Shown: positions 15,898-27,009, counted from the first letter of the stretch. The stretch is DNA of 64,000 nucleotides from Kitasatospora sp. MAA19 (GCF_029894125.1 NZ_JARXYZ010000001.1:186001-250000); one strand, 5' to 3'. Numbers and translations: made by a program. Notes: a model not told the origin generated them from the letters alone.

Positions 15898-16728
15898 ATG
15901 CATGCAGTGATCCTGGCCGGCGGTAAGGGCGTCCGTCTCCGCCCGTACACCACCGCGCTCCCCAAGCCGCTCGTCCCGATCGGCGACCAGCACGCGATCC
16001 TGGAGATCGTGATGCGCCAGCTCGCCGCCGCGGGCTTCAAGACCGTCACCCTGGCCATCGGCCACCTCGGCCACATCATCCGCGCGTACGTCGGCAACGG
16101 CTCCCAGTGGGGGCTGCGGGTCGGCTACGCCGTCGAGGACAGCCCGCTCGGCACCATGGGCCCGCTGCTCACCATGCAGGACCGCCTGCCGGAGCACTTC
16201 CTGGTGATGAACGGCGACATCCTGACCGACCTGGACTTCGCCGGGGTGCTCAAGCACCACGAGGCGTCCGGGGCACCGCTCACCATCGCCACCTACGCCC
16301 GCCAGGTGAAGATCGACTTCGGCGTGCTGACCACCGAGTCCGGCACCATCACCGGCTTCCAGGAGAAGCCGAGCATCGACTACCGCGTCTCGATGGGCGT
16401 GTACGGCGTCTCGCGCTCGGCGCTCGCCAAGTACACCCCCGGCCTGCCGCTCGGCTTCGACGAGCTGGTGCTGGACCTGCTCGCCGCCAAGACCCCGCCC
16501 GCCGCCTACGACTTCGGCGGCTACTGGCTGGACATCGGCCGCCCGGACGACTACGACCGGGCGAACGCCGAGTTCTCCTCCATCCGCCCGGTGCTGATGC
16601 CCTTCGAGTCGGCCGACGCCGTCCCGGGCGTGGCGGAGCTGCCGATCCCGGCCGCCCGCACCGCCCCGGACGACACGGCCGAGGTGCCCGCCGCAGCCGG
16701 TGCCCAGAGCGACGGACGGGCCGCGTGA
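15898..16728 (+). CDS. Sugar-1-phosphate nucleotidyltransferase
   Basis: The 276-aa protein begins HAVILAGGKGVRLRPYTTALPKPLVPIGD, the signature loop and Lys of nucleotidyltransferases. MNGDILTDLDF binds the metal, IDFGVLTTESGTITGFQEKP is the sugar-binding segment, and GYWLDIGRPDDYDRAN ends the core. A Pro/Ala-rich tail of about 40 residues follows. It activates a hexose-1-phosphate to an NDP-sugar for the EPS pathway. ATG 15898 follows GGGGGAAACACC. The stop overlaps the next GTG (GTGA). Confidence 0.88.
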   Translation: MHAVILAGGKGVRLRPYTTALPKPLVPIGDQHAILEIVMRQLAAAGFKTVTLAIGHLGHIIRAYVGNGSQWGLRVGYAVEDSPLGTMGPLLTMQDRLPEHFLVMNGDILTDLDFAGVLKHHEASGAPLTIATYARQVKIDFGVLTTESGTITGFQEKPSIDYRVSMGVYGVSRSALAKYTPGLPLGFDELVLDLLAAKTPPAAYDFGGYWLDIGRPDDYDRANAEFSSIRPVLMPFESADAVPGVAELPIPAARTAPDDTAEVPAAAGAQSDGRAA

Positions 16729-17642
16729 GAATCCTGCTCCTCGGCGGCGACGGCTTCCTCGGCCGCCACGCCACCGCCGTCCTGCGGTCACTGCCCGGTG
16801 CCACCGTGCTGACCGCGGGCCGGCGGCCCGCCCACGACCTGCGGCTGGACCTGGCCACCGTCCAGGCCGGCCCGCTCGGCGAGGAACTGGCCGCGCTGGC
16901 CCCCGACGTGGTGGTCAACTTCGCCGGCGCGGTGGCCGGCAGCGCGGTCAAGCTCGCCGAGGTGAACGCGCGCGGTCCGGCCGTGCTCTGCGAGGCGCTG
17001 CAGCTCGGCGCCCCGAAGTCCCGGCTGGTGCACATCGGTTCGGCCGGCGAGTACGGCGTCTGTCCGGCGGGCAGCTCGCTGTCCGAGGACTCCGACGCCC
17101 GCCCGGTCGGCGTGTACGGCGCGACCAAGCTGGCCGGCTCCCTCGCGGTGGCCGGCTCGGCGCTGGACGCGGTGGTCCTGCGGGTGTTCAACCCGGTCGG
17201 CCCGGGGGCCCCGGTGGGCTCGCTGCCCGGCCGGCTGGCCGCCGAGCTGCGCCGGGTGGCGCCCGAGGGCGCCGACGGCGTGATCACGGTCGGCGACCTC
17301 TCCGCCTACCGCGACTTCGTCGACGCCCGGGACATCGCCCGCGCGGTCGGCCTGGCCGCCGCCGCGGACCGTCCGCTCCCCCGGGTGCTCAACCTCGCCT
17401 CCGGGCAGGCCCGGCAGGTCCGGGCGATCGCGGACGGGCTGGTCGCCGCGGCCGGCTTCACCGGCCGGATCGACGAGAGCGGGGCGGGCTCCGAGCGCTC
17501 GGCCGCGGTCTCCTGGCAGCAGGCCGACGTGTCGGCCGCCGCCCGGGAGCTCGGTTGGCACCCGGAGACGGACCTCGCCGACACCCTGCGCGACCTGTGG
17601 CTCGACACCGCCGAGCCCGCTACCCACCCGGTCGTCGCATGA
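16725..17642 (+). CDS. NAD-dependent epimerase/reductase (extended SDR)
   Basis: The 305-aa protein starts VRILLLGGDGFLGRHAT with the Rossmann glycine motif. HIGSAGEYG and YGATKLAG carry the catalytic Ser and Tyr-x3-Lys, YRDFVDARDIARA follows, and the C-terminal half is substrate-binding. It acts on a sugar nucleotide, probably reducing or epimerising the product of the preceding dehydratase. GTG 16725 overlaps the upstream stop by 4 bp, and its own stop overlaps the next ATG by 4 bp, so it is tightly coupled in the operon. Confidence 0.85.
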   Translation: MRILLLGGDGFLGRHATAVLRSLPGATVLTAGRRPAHDLRLDLATVQAGPLGEELAALAPDVVVNFAGAVAGSAVKLAEVNARGPAVLCEALQLGAPKSRLVHIGSAGEYGVCPAGSSLSEDSDARPVGVYGATKLAGSLAVAGSALDAVVLRVFNPVGPGAPVGSLPGRLAAELRRVAPEGADGVITVGDLSAYRDFVDARDIARAVGLAAAADRPLPRVLNLASGQARQVRAIADGLVAAAGFTGRIDESGAGSERSAAVSWQQADVSAAARELGWHPETDLADTLRDLWLDTAEPATHPVVA

Positions 17643-18334
17643 CCGGCGGGATCATCCCCGACGGCCGCCTGCTGGTGCCGCTGTACGTCCACCCCGCGGT
17701 GGACCCGGCGGCCTGGCAGGCGGTCGCCGCCGCCGACCCCGGACGGATCGCCGCCGTCGTGCTCAACCTCGCCGACGGGCCGGGCGAGAACCCGGACAAC
17801 GTCTTCGCCGAGGCCGCCGACCAACTCCGCGCGGCCGGCCTGCCGTTGGTCGGCTACGCCGACACCGACTACGGCCGCCGACCGCACGCGGCCGTGGTCG
17901 CCGACATCCTGACGTACCGTCAACGCCACGACATCACCGGCGTCTACCTCGACCAGGTGACCACTCACCCGGGCGCGCTGGCGCACTACCGGCGACTGGC
18001 CACGGCCGCCCGCGCGGCCGGCTGCGGCACCGTGATCTTCGGACACGGCGAGCACCCGGACCCGGGGTACGCCGAAGTCGGCCTGGCCGACCTGCTGGTC
18101 ACCTTCGAGGGCGACTGGGACACGTACCGCGCGATGACGCTCCCGATGTGGACCGGCCGCCACGCGGCCTCCCGCTTCTGCCACCTGGTGTACGACGTCC
18201 CGGCCGAGTACGCCGAGGACGCCACCGCGCTGATCGCCGCCCGCCGGGCCGGCGTCGGCTGCGCCGTACCGGGCGCCGGGGAGAACCCCTGGCGCACCCT
18301 GCCCTACGGCCTGACCGCCGCTGAACTGACCTGA
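17639..18334 (+). CDS. Spherulin-4 family protein (GH135-like glycoside hydrolase)
   Basis: The 231-aa protein has the spherulin-4 pattern: LLVPLYVHPAVDPAAWQAV, AAVVLNLADGPGENPDNVF, GLPLVGYADTDYGRR, ITGVYLDQVT, GTVIFGHGEHPDPGY and LLVTFEGDWDTY. Sph3 of Aspergillus, the founding GH135 member, cleaves galactosaminogalactan. No signal peptide is seen, so the enzyme would be cytoplasmic or leave by another route, unlike fungal Sph3. It overlaps its neighbour by ATGA. An editing or clearance role during polymer synthesis is inferred. Confidence 0.8.
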   Translation: MTGGIIPDGRLLVPLYVHPAVDPAAWQAVAAADPGRIAAVVLNLADGPGENPDNVFAEAADQLRAAGLPLVGYADTDYGRRPHAAVVADILTYRQRHDITGVYLDQVTTHPGALAHYRRLATAARAAGCGTVIFGHGEHPDPGYAEVGLADLLVTFEGDWDTYRAMTLPMWTGRHAASRFCHLVYDVPAEYAEDATALIAARRAGVGCAVPGAGENPWRTLPYGLTAAELT

Positions 18335-18356
18335 CCCGATCCGGAGTTCGACTACC

Positions 18357-19379
18357 GTGAACCGCCGTACCCGGCTCCTGCCGGCCGCCATCGCCCTCGC
18401 CGCCGCCATGCTGGCGACCTCGTGCAGCAGCTCGGGCTCAGACGACGACAACGGCTCCTCGGCCGACGGCTCGCCGAGCAGCCCGCCCGCGGCCACCGCC
18501 CCGACCACCCCGGACGGCGGCACCACCCCGGCCACCCCGCCGGACACCGGCACCGCGACCGCCACCCCCGGCACCCCCAGTGCCCCCGGCCCGCCCACCG
18601 CGCCCGGCGCCTCCACGCCCCCGGGCGCCACCCCCGCCCCGGGCACCCCGGGCGGCACCACCGCCCCGCCGCCGGCCGGCGCCCGCTGGCAGCCCACCCC
18701 GGGCCTCGCCTGGCAGTGGCAGCTCGGCGGCACCGTCGACCAGTCGGTGGACGTCCCGGTCTACGACATCGACGGCTTCGAGAACGACGCCTCGGTGGTG
18801 GCCGCGCTGCACGCCAAGGGACGCAAGGTGATCTGCTACATCAACGCCGGGTCCTGGGAGAACTTCCGCCCCGACTCCGCCACCTTCGCCAAGTCCCTGC
18901 AGGGCTCCGACACCGGCTGGAAGGGCGAGAAGTGGTTCGACATCCGCAAGCTCGACCAGCTCAAGCCACTGATGGCGGCCCGCTTCGACATGTGCAAGAG
19001 CAAGGGCTTCGACGCCATCGAGCCGGACACCATCGAGGCCTACAACCAGAACAGCGGCTTCCCGCTGACGCCTGACGACCAGCTCAGGTACAACCGCATG
19101 CTGGCCCAGCTCGCGCACGAGCGCGGCCTGGCCATCGGTCTAAAGAACGACCTCGACCAGATCCCGGCGCTGCTGCCGGACTTCGACTTCGCGGTCAACG
19201 AGGAGTGCTCGCAGTTCGACGAGTGCGACCGGGTCGCGCCGTTCGTCAAGGCGGGCAAGGCGGTGTTCCACGTCGAGTACAAGCTCGACACGAACCAGTT
19301 CTGTGCCAAGGCCAAGTCGCTCGGCTTCAGTTCGATGCAGAAGAAACTCGACCTGAACGCCTGGCGCAAGCCCTGCTGA
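18357..19379 (+). CDS. GH114 endo-alpha-1,4-polygalactosaminidase-like lipoprotein
   Basis: The 340-aa protein has a lipoprotein signal with lipobox LATSC (Cys23), then a long Thr/Pro/Gly/Ala linker to about residue 105. The GH114 TIM-barrel domain follows: WQWQLGGTVDQSVDVPVYDIDGF, GRKVICYINAGSWENFRPD, FDIRKLDQL, GFDAIEPDTIEAYN, LAIGLKNDLDQI and FAVNEECSQF. GH114 enzymes (Ega3 in Aspergillus) hydrolyse alpha-1,4-linked galactosamine polymers. Membrane anchoring with a flexible linker would place the enzyme in the cell wall. GTG 18357 lies 22 bp after the preceding stop; this is the last gene of the locus. Confidence 0.9.
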   Translation: MNRRTRLLPAAIALAAAMLATSCSSSGSDDDNGSSADGSPSSPPAATAPTTPDGGTTPATPPDTGTATATPGTPSAPGPPTAPGASTPPGATPAPGTPGGTTAPPPAGARWQPTPGLAWQWQLGGTVDQSVDVPVYDIDGFENDASVVAALHAKGRKVICYINAGSWENFRPDSATFAKSLQGSDTGWKGEKWFDIRKLDQLKPLMAARFDMCKSKGFDAIEPDTIEAYNQNSGFPLTPDDQLRYNRMLAQLAHERGLAIGLKNDLDQIPALLPDFDFAVNEECSQFDECDRVAPFVKAGKAVFHVEYKLDTNQFCAKAKSLGFSSMQKKLDLNAWRKPC

Positions 19380-19402
19380 GCGCCCACGCGCCGGTTTCCG
19401 TC

Positions 19403-19434
19403 GCGCGGGTGACCCTCGTCCGGGTCACCCGCGC
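19403..19434. terminator. Convergent terminator ending the exopolysaccharide locus
   Basis: Arms GCGCGGGTGACCC and its complement enclose a 6-base loop. It lies between the stops of the GH114 gene and the convergent small membrane protein gene and can serve both. Confidence 0.8.
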
Positions 19435-19439
19435 GAGGA

Positions 19440-19643
19440 TCACTTGACCGCCAGCCAGATGACGCCGCCCACCACGGCCAGCACGATGACGGCGACCAGC
19501 GCGATCACGCCGGTGCGGTTACCGCCACCGCTGCTGCGGCCGTAGGTGGAGACGGAGCCCGGAGCCTGCGGAGCCGGAGTCTCGTCGACGAACGCCCGGA
19601 ACATCTGAGTGCTGCCGGCGGGGTCGTAGTCGTTGTCAGCCAT
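19440..19643 (-). CDS. Small tail-anchored membrane protein (67 aa)
   Basis: The product starts MADNDYDPAGSTQMFRAFVDETP, has a Ser/Gly linker (YGRSSGGGNR) and ends with one transmembrane span (VIALVAVIVLAVVGGVIWLAVK). The stretch DPAGSTQMFRAFVDE is conserved in actinomycete proteins of this size, from memory. The open frame extends upstream to 19883 without Streptomyces-like coding character, and ATG 19643 is the natural start. Function is unknown; the N-terminus should face the cytoplasm. Confidence 0.7.
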   Translation of the reverse strand: MADNDYDPAGSTQMFRAFVDETPAPQAPGSVSTYGRSSGGGNRTGVIALVAVIVLAVVGGVIWLAVK

Positions 19644-19797
19644 GGCACGGACTCTAACGAATCCGCCCACCTCAGGGACACCCCGGACCCCTCCCCGGCA
19701 GGCCCCACCACCCGGCCGTGCAACGGCACTACGGCAAGCGCGTGGAGTCCGCCCGACGCGCGGAATGCCGCGCGGCGTGATCCGGTTTACTGCGACC

Positions 19798-20763
19798 ATG
19801 ACCGGAAACCACAGCGACGCCCCGGGCCGGGTCCGCCTCGGCGCCTCCGACCTGTCCGTCTTCCCGCTCTCCCTCGGCGGCAACGTCTTCGGCTGGACGG
19901 CCGACGAGCAGCAGTCCTTCGCCGTCCTGGACGCCTACGCGGCGGCCGGCGGCAACTTCGTCGACACCGCCGACGTCTACTCCGCCTGGGTTCCCGGCAA
20001 CACCGGCGGCGAGTCCGAGACCATCATCGGCAACTGGCTGCGCAGCCGCGGCAACCGCGAGGACGTCGTGGTCGCCACCAAGGTCGGCCTGCACCCCGAG
20101 GCCCGCGGCCTGAGCGCGGCCAACATCAAGGCCTCGGCCGAGGGTTCGCTGCGCCGCCTGGGCGTCGAGCGGATCGACCTGTACTACACCCACCAGGACG
20201 ACGACACCCCGGTCGAGGAGTTCGTCACCGCGCTGGACGAGCTGGTCCGCGAGGGCAAGGTCGGCGCCGTCGCCGCCTCCAACATCGGCGCCGAGCGGCT
20301 GGCCGCGGCGCTCGCCTTCGCCGATCGCGAGGGCCTGGCCAAGTACGTCGCCGTCCAGCCGCACTACAACCTGGTCTCGCGCGGCACCTTCGAGGGCCCG
20401 CTGGCCGACGTGGTCGCCGAACACGGCCTCGCCACCGTCCCGTACTACGCGCTCGCCTCCGGCTTCCTCACCGGCAAGTACCGCCCCGGCGGCCCCGGCG
20501 TCGACAGCGCACGCGCCGAGGGCGCCGCCCGCTACCTGGACGACCCGCGCGGCCCCAAGGTGCTGGAGGCCCTGGACACCGTCGCCGAGCAGCACGGCGT
20601 CGCCCCCGCCACGGTCGCCCTCGCCTGGCTGGCCACCCGCCCGACGGTCGTCGCCCCCATCGCCAGCGCCCGCACCGTCGACCAGCTCCCGCCCCTGCTG
20701 GCCGCCCCCGCCCTCCGCCTCACCCCCGAGCAGACCACCCTGCTCGACACCGCCTCCGCCTGA
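19798..20763 (+). CDS. Aldo/keto reductase
   Basis: The 321-aa TIM-barrel NADPH oxidoreductase shows GNVFGWTADEQQSFAVLDAY, the catalytic Asp and Tyr in FVDTADVYSAW, the Lys in VVATKVG, IDLYYTHQDDDTPVEE, and the C-terminal cofactor loop VAPIASARTVDQL. ATG 19798 gives the family's normal N-terminus (RVRLGASDLSVFPLSLGGN). The substrate is not predictable. It stands alone, divergent from the small membrane protein gene with 154 bp between them. Confidence 0.92.
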   Translation: MTGNHSDAPGRVRLGASDLSVFPLSLGGNVFGWTADEQQSFAVLDAYAAAGGNFVDTADVYSAWVPGNTGGESETIIGNWLRSRGNREDVVVATKVGLHPEARGLSAANIKASAEGSLRRLGVERIDLYYTHQDDDTPVEEFVTALDELVREGKVGAVAASNIGAERLAAALAFADREGLAKYVAVQPHYNLVSRGTFEGPLADVVAEHGLATVPYYALASGFLTGKYRPGGPGVDSARAEGAARYLDDPRGPKVLEALDTVAEQHGVAPATVALAWLATRPTVVAPIASARTVDQLPPLLAAPALRLTPEQTTLLDTASA

Positions 20764-20946
20764 CCCCACCACCCCCCGCAGGCTGCGAACCCGCCCCCAC
20801 CCGGCCCCCGTTCGCAGCCTGCACCCGTTTCCCGCCGAACGTGAGGCGGCGAACCCCGTGGTGGAGCAGGACGCACTCCGGGTCTTCGCCACGCGCTCGG
20901 CCGAGCTCCACGGCTGCACCGACCTGAAACTCCCCTGACCGACACG

Positions 20947-20981
20947 CGGGCCCCCGGCGGATCACACCCGCCGGGGGCCCG
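20947..20981. terminator. Convergent terminator between aldo/keto reductase and NlpC gene
   Basis: Arms CGGGCCCCCGGCGG (20947-20960) and its complement (20968-20981) flank a 7-base loop, 22 bp downstream of the leftward NlpC/P60 stop. Upstream, 20858-20938, a short frame ending CTDLKLP plus stop has coding-like codons but no identifiable gene and may be a remnant. Confidence 0.8.
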
Positions 20982-21002
20982 AGCCATGAACCGTGATCCG
21001 CG

Positions 21003-22043
21003 CTACGGCCGCCCGAAGTGGGTCGGGTAGTAGCCCGAGTTGAGCGTGGAGACCCGGACCGTCTTGCCCGGCCGCGGCGCCTCCACGAACGTGCCGCCAC
21101 CCAGGTAGATCCCCACGTGGTGGATCCCCGAGGCCCGGCCGCTGTCCGACCAGAACACCAGGTCACCGCGGCGCAGCTGCCCCGCACTGATCGGCGTGGT
21201 GGCCGCGTACTGGTCGTCGGCCACCCGCGGCAGGCTGATCCCGCTGCGCCGGTAGGCCTGCTGGACCAGCCCCGAGCAGTCGTAGCCGGACGGACCGTTG
21301 CCGCCCCAGACGTACGGCTTGCCCAGCTGGGCGAGCGCGTAGCCGATGGCCGACTCCATACTGCCGGAGGCCGACTCCTCGTCCGTGGACAGCCTGGCCG
21401 CGGTCCGGGCGGGAGCCGGGTCCGACTCGCCGCCGGACTGGCCGGTACGGCTGACGTAGACGTCGTAGTGGCTGGTCCACCGCCACTCGCCGCTGCCGCT
21501 CTTGAACCAGTACTTCGACCCGTCCCAGCCCTGGCGCAGCCCGGAGGACGAGGCCGAGCCGTTGGACACGGCGGCCGCCTTGACACTGGAACCGCTGGAG
21601 CCGCCCGAACCGCCGGACTGGCCGGTGCGGTTCGCATAGACGTCGTAGTGGCTGGTCCACCGCCACTCGCCGCTGCCGCTCTTGAACCAGTACTTCGACC
21701 CGTCCCAGCCCTGCTTCCCGGCCGCGGCGTGCGCGGATCCGGCACCGGCCGTCAGGCCGACCACGCCGGCGCCCGCCAGCACGGTGGTGGCCAGGCAGGT
21801 ACTTCGCACGGCGCGGTGTATCCGGCTGCCGCCGGCCGCCGTCGCGGGGCGGGCGGCGCGCGGCCGGGCCGCGCAGTTCGGGCAGCCGCAGCCCGCGATC
21901 GCGGGGATGCTGCCGGTGCTCTCCTCGAACCCGATCAGGTCCCGGCCAAGGGTGTCGAAACCGGCGTCGAAATCGGCGTCGAGGTCTGCGTCGACATCGA
22001 GGTCGAGACCGGGCTCGGCGTACGCGCCGGTGGCTATCCTCAT
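21003..22043 (-). CDS. NlpC/P60 cell-wall hydrolase with duplicated aromatic repeat
   Basis: The 346-aa protein ends in an NlpC/P60 domain with catalytic Cys256 (GYDCSGLV) and His309 (HHVGIYLGGGTFVEA), cleaving peptidoglycan stem peptides. Two near-identical segments, about 112-140 and 172-200 (GWDGSKYWFKSGSGEW... HYDVY), precede it. The N-terminus is unusual: about 75 residues, acidic (DLDVDADLDADFDAGFD) and with a CGCPNC cluster, come before the hydrophobic signal (STCLATTVLAGAGVVGLTAGAGSAHA). ATG 22043 overlaps the upstream SPFH stop (ATGA) and has an AAGGAAGG site, which supports this start. Confidence 0.88.
   Translation of the reverse strand: MRIATGAYAEPGLDLDVDADLDADFDAGFDTLGRDLIGFEESTGSIPAIAGCGCPNCAARPRAARPATAAGGSRIHRAVRSTCLATTVLAGAGVVGLTAGAGSAHAAAGKQGWDGSKYWFKSGSGEWRWTSHYDVYANRTGQSGGSGGSSGSSVKAAAVSNGSASSSGLRQGWDGSKYWFKSGSGEWRWTSHYDVYVSRTGQSGGESDPAPARTAARLSTDEESASGSMESAIGYALAQLGKPYVWGGNGPSGYDCSGLVQQAYRRSGISLPRVADDQYAATTPISAGQLRRGDLVFWSDSGRASGIHHVGIYLGGGTFVEAPRPGKTVRVSTLNSGYYPTHFGRP
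21431..21713 (-). repeat. Two 103-bp near-identical repeats inside the NlpC/P60 gene
   Basis: The segments 21431-21533 and 21611-21713 are exactly 180 bp apart. They differ only at a few positions around 21447-21458; 21459-21533 is identical to 21639-21713. They encode the two GWDGSKYWF modules. Identity at silent positions points to recent duplication or gene conversion. Confidence 0.9.
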
Positions 22044-23311
22044 GCGGGTCGTCCTTCCTTCCGCCCGGCCCGGGCGGCCGGGGGCGGTACCGAGGCGGCC
22101 ACTCCGGCCGGGGCGACGAAGGCGACCAGCAACTGCTCCATCAGCGCGCTGCGGGCGGCCTCGTCCAGTTCGTGGGCGGTGGCGCGCTCCAGGCGTCGGA
22201 CGGCGAGCGCCGCCGCCTCGACCGCGTCGTCCACCAGCACCGTCCGCAGACCGGCGTCCAGGTCGGCCAGCCGGCGGCGGCGCATCGACTCGGCGACCTC
22301 GGGCGCGTAGTCCAGCGCCAGCGGCTGCGCCGAGTACACCTCCAGGCCCGCCGGGGCGACCTCGGCGGCCAGCGCCCTGGTCAGCTCGTCGGCGAACCAC
22401 TGCCCGTCGCGCAGCGCGGGCCCGGGCGCCGCGTTGCTGTCGCACGGCAGGGTCGACGCGGTGCGGGTGAGCACGGCCTGGACCTGCTCGCGCAGGTAGC
22501 TCTCGTGGTCCTCGATCGCCATCAGCGCCCGCGCGGTGTCCTTGACCCGCCAGACGATCAGCAGCCGGACCACGATCGGCGTGCCGGTCCGATCGACCAC
22601 CTTGACCAGTTCGCTGCGCCAGTGCCGCAGCCGCACGTCCACCCGGCGCCGGCGCAGCAGCGGGTTGACCCACACCAGGCCGGTGCGGCGGACGGTGCCC
22701 CGGTAGCGGCCCCAACGGGTCAGCACCCGGGTCTCACCGCCGGCGTTGGCCAGCAGCCCGGCGAGCGCGAACACCGCGAGCAGGCTGGTCGCGCTGACCG
22801 CGGCGATCGACTCGGCGTCCGCCTCGGCCCGGCCGCTCGCCTGGGCGGCGGCGCTGCGCAGGTCGGGCAGGACGTCCCAGTACGGGATGACGCCGTCGCG
22901 CAGCATCATCAGCAGCACGCCGGCCACACCGACCAGCACCACCAGCAGGGCGATCCAGCCCGGCAGGAAACTGGCACCGTACTCGCGCAGCGCCTGGTCG
23001 GCGCGCGGGGGGCGGCGGGAGGTGGCGGCGGCAGGAGCGCCGACCGGGGTGGCCTCGGGGATCTCGGCGGTCTCCGACGCGGCCTTCTCCAGCGGGTCGC
23101 GCAGGTCGGCGGCGCCGACGGCCGGGCCGGGGACGACGGCCAGCGGGGTGGTCACCGGGCCGCCGTCGGCCGGGCCGATCGACTTGGCCGTCTTGACCGC
23201 CGCGGCCTTGACCAGCGGGCTGGCGCCGGAGGCGGAACGTTCCGGCAGAGCCGGAGGGAGCGCCTTGGGCAGGTTGTCGGGTCGCTGCGAAGAATCGCGG
23301 GTGACGTCCAT
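22040..23311 (-). CDS. SPFH (band 7) domain membrane protein
   Basis: The 423-aa protein has an Ala/Pro-rich cytoplasmic start and two hydrophobic spans (WIALLVVLVGVAGVLLMML and AVSATSLLAVFALAGLLA). The SPFH domain follows (ETRVLTRWGRYRGTVRRTGLVWVNPLLRRRRVDVRLRHW, VVDRTGTPIVVRLLIVWRVKDTARA, SYLREQVQAVLTRTASTLPCD, PAGLEVYSAQPLALDYAPEVAESM), then a helical tail. Proteins of this class oligomerise as membrane scaffolds that organise microdomains. It precedes and overlaps the NlpC/P60 gene, so scaffold and wall hydrolase are probably co-produced. GAGGA before ATG 23311 supports the start. Confidence 0.88.
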   Translation of the reverse strand: MDVTRDSSQRPDNLPKALPPALPERSASGASPLVKAAAVKTAKSIGPADGGPVTTPLAVVPGPAVGAADLRDPLEKAASETAEIPEATPVGAPAAATSRRPPRADQALREYGASFLPGWIALLVVLVGVAGVLLMMLRDGVIPYWDVLPDLRSAAAQASGRAEADAESIAAVSATSLLAVFALAGLLANAGGETRVLTRWGRYRGTVRRTGLVWVNPLLRRRRVDVRLRHWRSELVKVVDRTGTPIVVRLLIVWRVKDTARALMAIEDHESYLREQVQAVLTRTASTLPCDSNAAPGPALRDGQWFADELTRALAAEVAPAGLEVYSAQPLALDYAPEVAESMRRRRLADLDAGLRTVLVDDAVEAAALAVRRLERATAHELDEAARSALMEQLLVAFVAPAGVAASVPPPAARAGRKEGRPA

Positions 23312-23389
23312 GCACGGATCCTCGGGGTCGGTGTGTCGCGCAACGGGCGGCCCGGATCTGACGGGCAGTGCCAGAGTCAGGCTAAGTTC

Positions 23390-23444
23390 ATACGTCATCA
23401 AATGCGACATTTAAGGTGAGGTGTGTCGACATTTACTGACGTAT
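23390..23444. promoter_or_regulatory. Repeat-rich promoter region of the SPFH-NlpC operon
   Basis: ATACGTCA (23390-23397) and TGACGTAT (23437-23444) form an inverted repeat that encloses two direct CGACATTTA repeats (23405-23413 and 23427-23435). This AT-richer block lies 80-130 bp upstream of the SPFH start and past the stop of the following leftward gene. It looks like a regulator site plus promoter; no specific regulator is assigned. Confidence 0.5.
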
Positions 23445-23505
23445 CGTCCGAATCTGACCTGACGCGCAGACACATGCGCGGATGGTCGGGATGGTTCGGC
23501 GCGGG

Positions 23506-26603
<3,098 letters not shown>

Positions 26604-26971
26604 CCGGCTCTCCTTCGCAGTCGGCTGCCGGGGTGCCGGGCAGTCTTGGTACAAGATCCGACAAAAAGGAATCACGATCCTGAACCGGTCATACTGCGAC
26701 ACCTGCGCTTCTGGCCGTGTCCCACCCGATTGGCGGTCATCCGAGCGGCAGGACGGGATGTACCCGAAACAGATGCATTTCATCCATTAGGCCCGCAAAC
26801 CCGGCATGAACCGGACGAGGCGTCCTACAACGGTTACCCGGGGTACGAGCGGCACGCGGGGTGCGAACGGCACGCGGGGTGCGAACGGCACGCGGGGTGC
26901 GCGGCGAGCCGAGCCCGGCCGCCGCCCGGCCGGAGGCCCGACCACCCGGACGGCCTCGGGGCCGGAAACGG
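26604..26971. other. Intergenic region with an 18-bp tandem repeat
   Basis: No gene is credible. The unit CGAACGGCACGCGGGGTG is repeated three times at 26846-26899 (the first copy has one G for A). The part nearest 26604, about 26640-26710, is AT-richer (ATCCGACAAAAAGGAATCACG) and is the probable promoter of the leftward surface protein. Confidence 0.6.
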
Positions 26972-27004
26972 GAGAAGCCCCCGGCCGGTGGCCGGGGGCT
27001 TCTC
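26972..27004 (-). terminator. Terminator of the tRNA-Arg pair
   Basis: Perfect 15-bp arms, GAGAAGCCCCCGGCC and its complement, around a GGT loop, end 3 bp after the CCA end of the leftward tRNA-Arg. Confidence 0.9.
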
Positions 27005-27009
27005 GCTGG

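Noticed and set aside
9157..19379. Complete Pel exopolysaccharide operon (pelA-G)
   Set aside because: Only a PelF-like transferase and a positional PelG candidate are present; PelA, PelB, PelC, PelD and PelE equivalents are not seen.
26846..26899. CRISPR-like array
   Set aside because: The 18-bp repeats are contiguous with no spacers, and there are no cas genes in the window.
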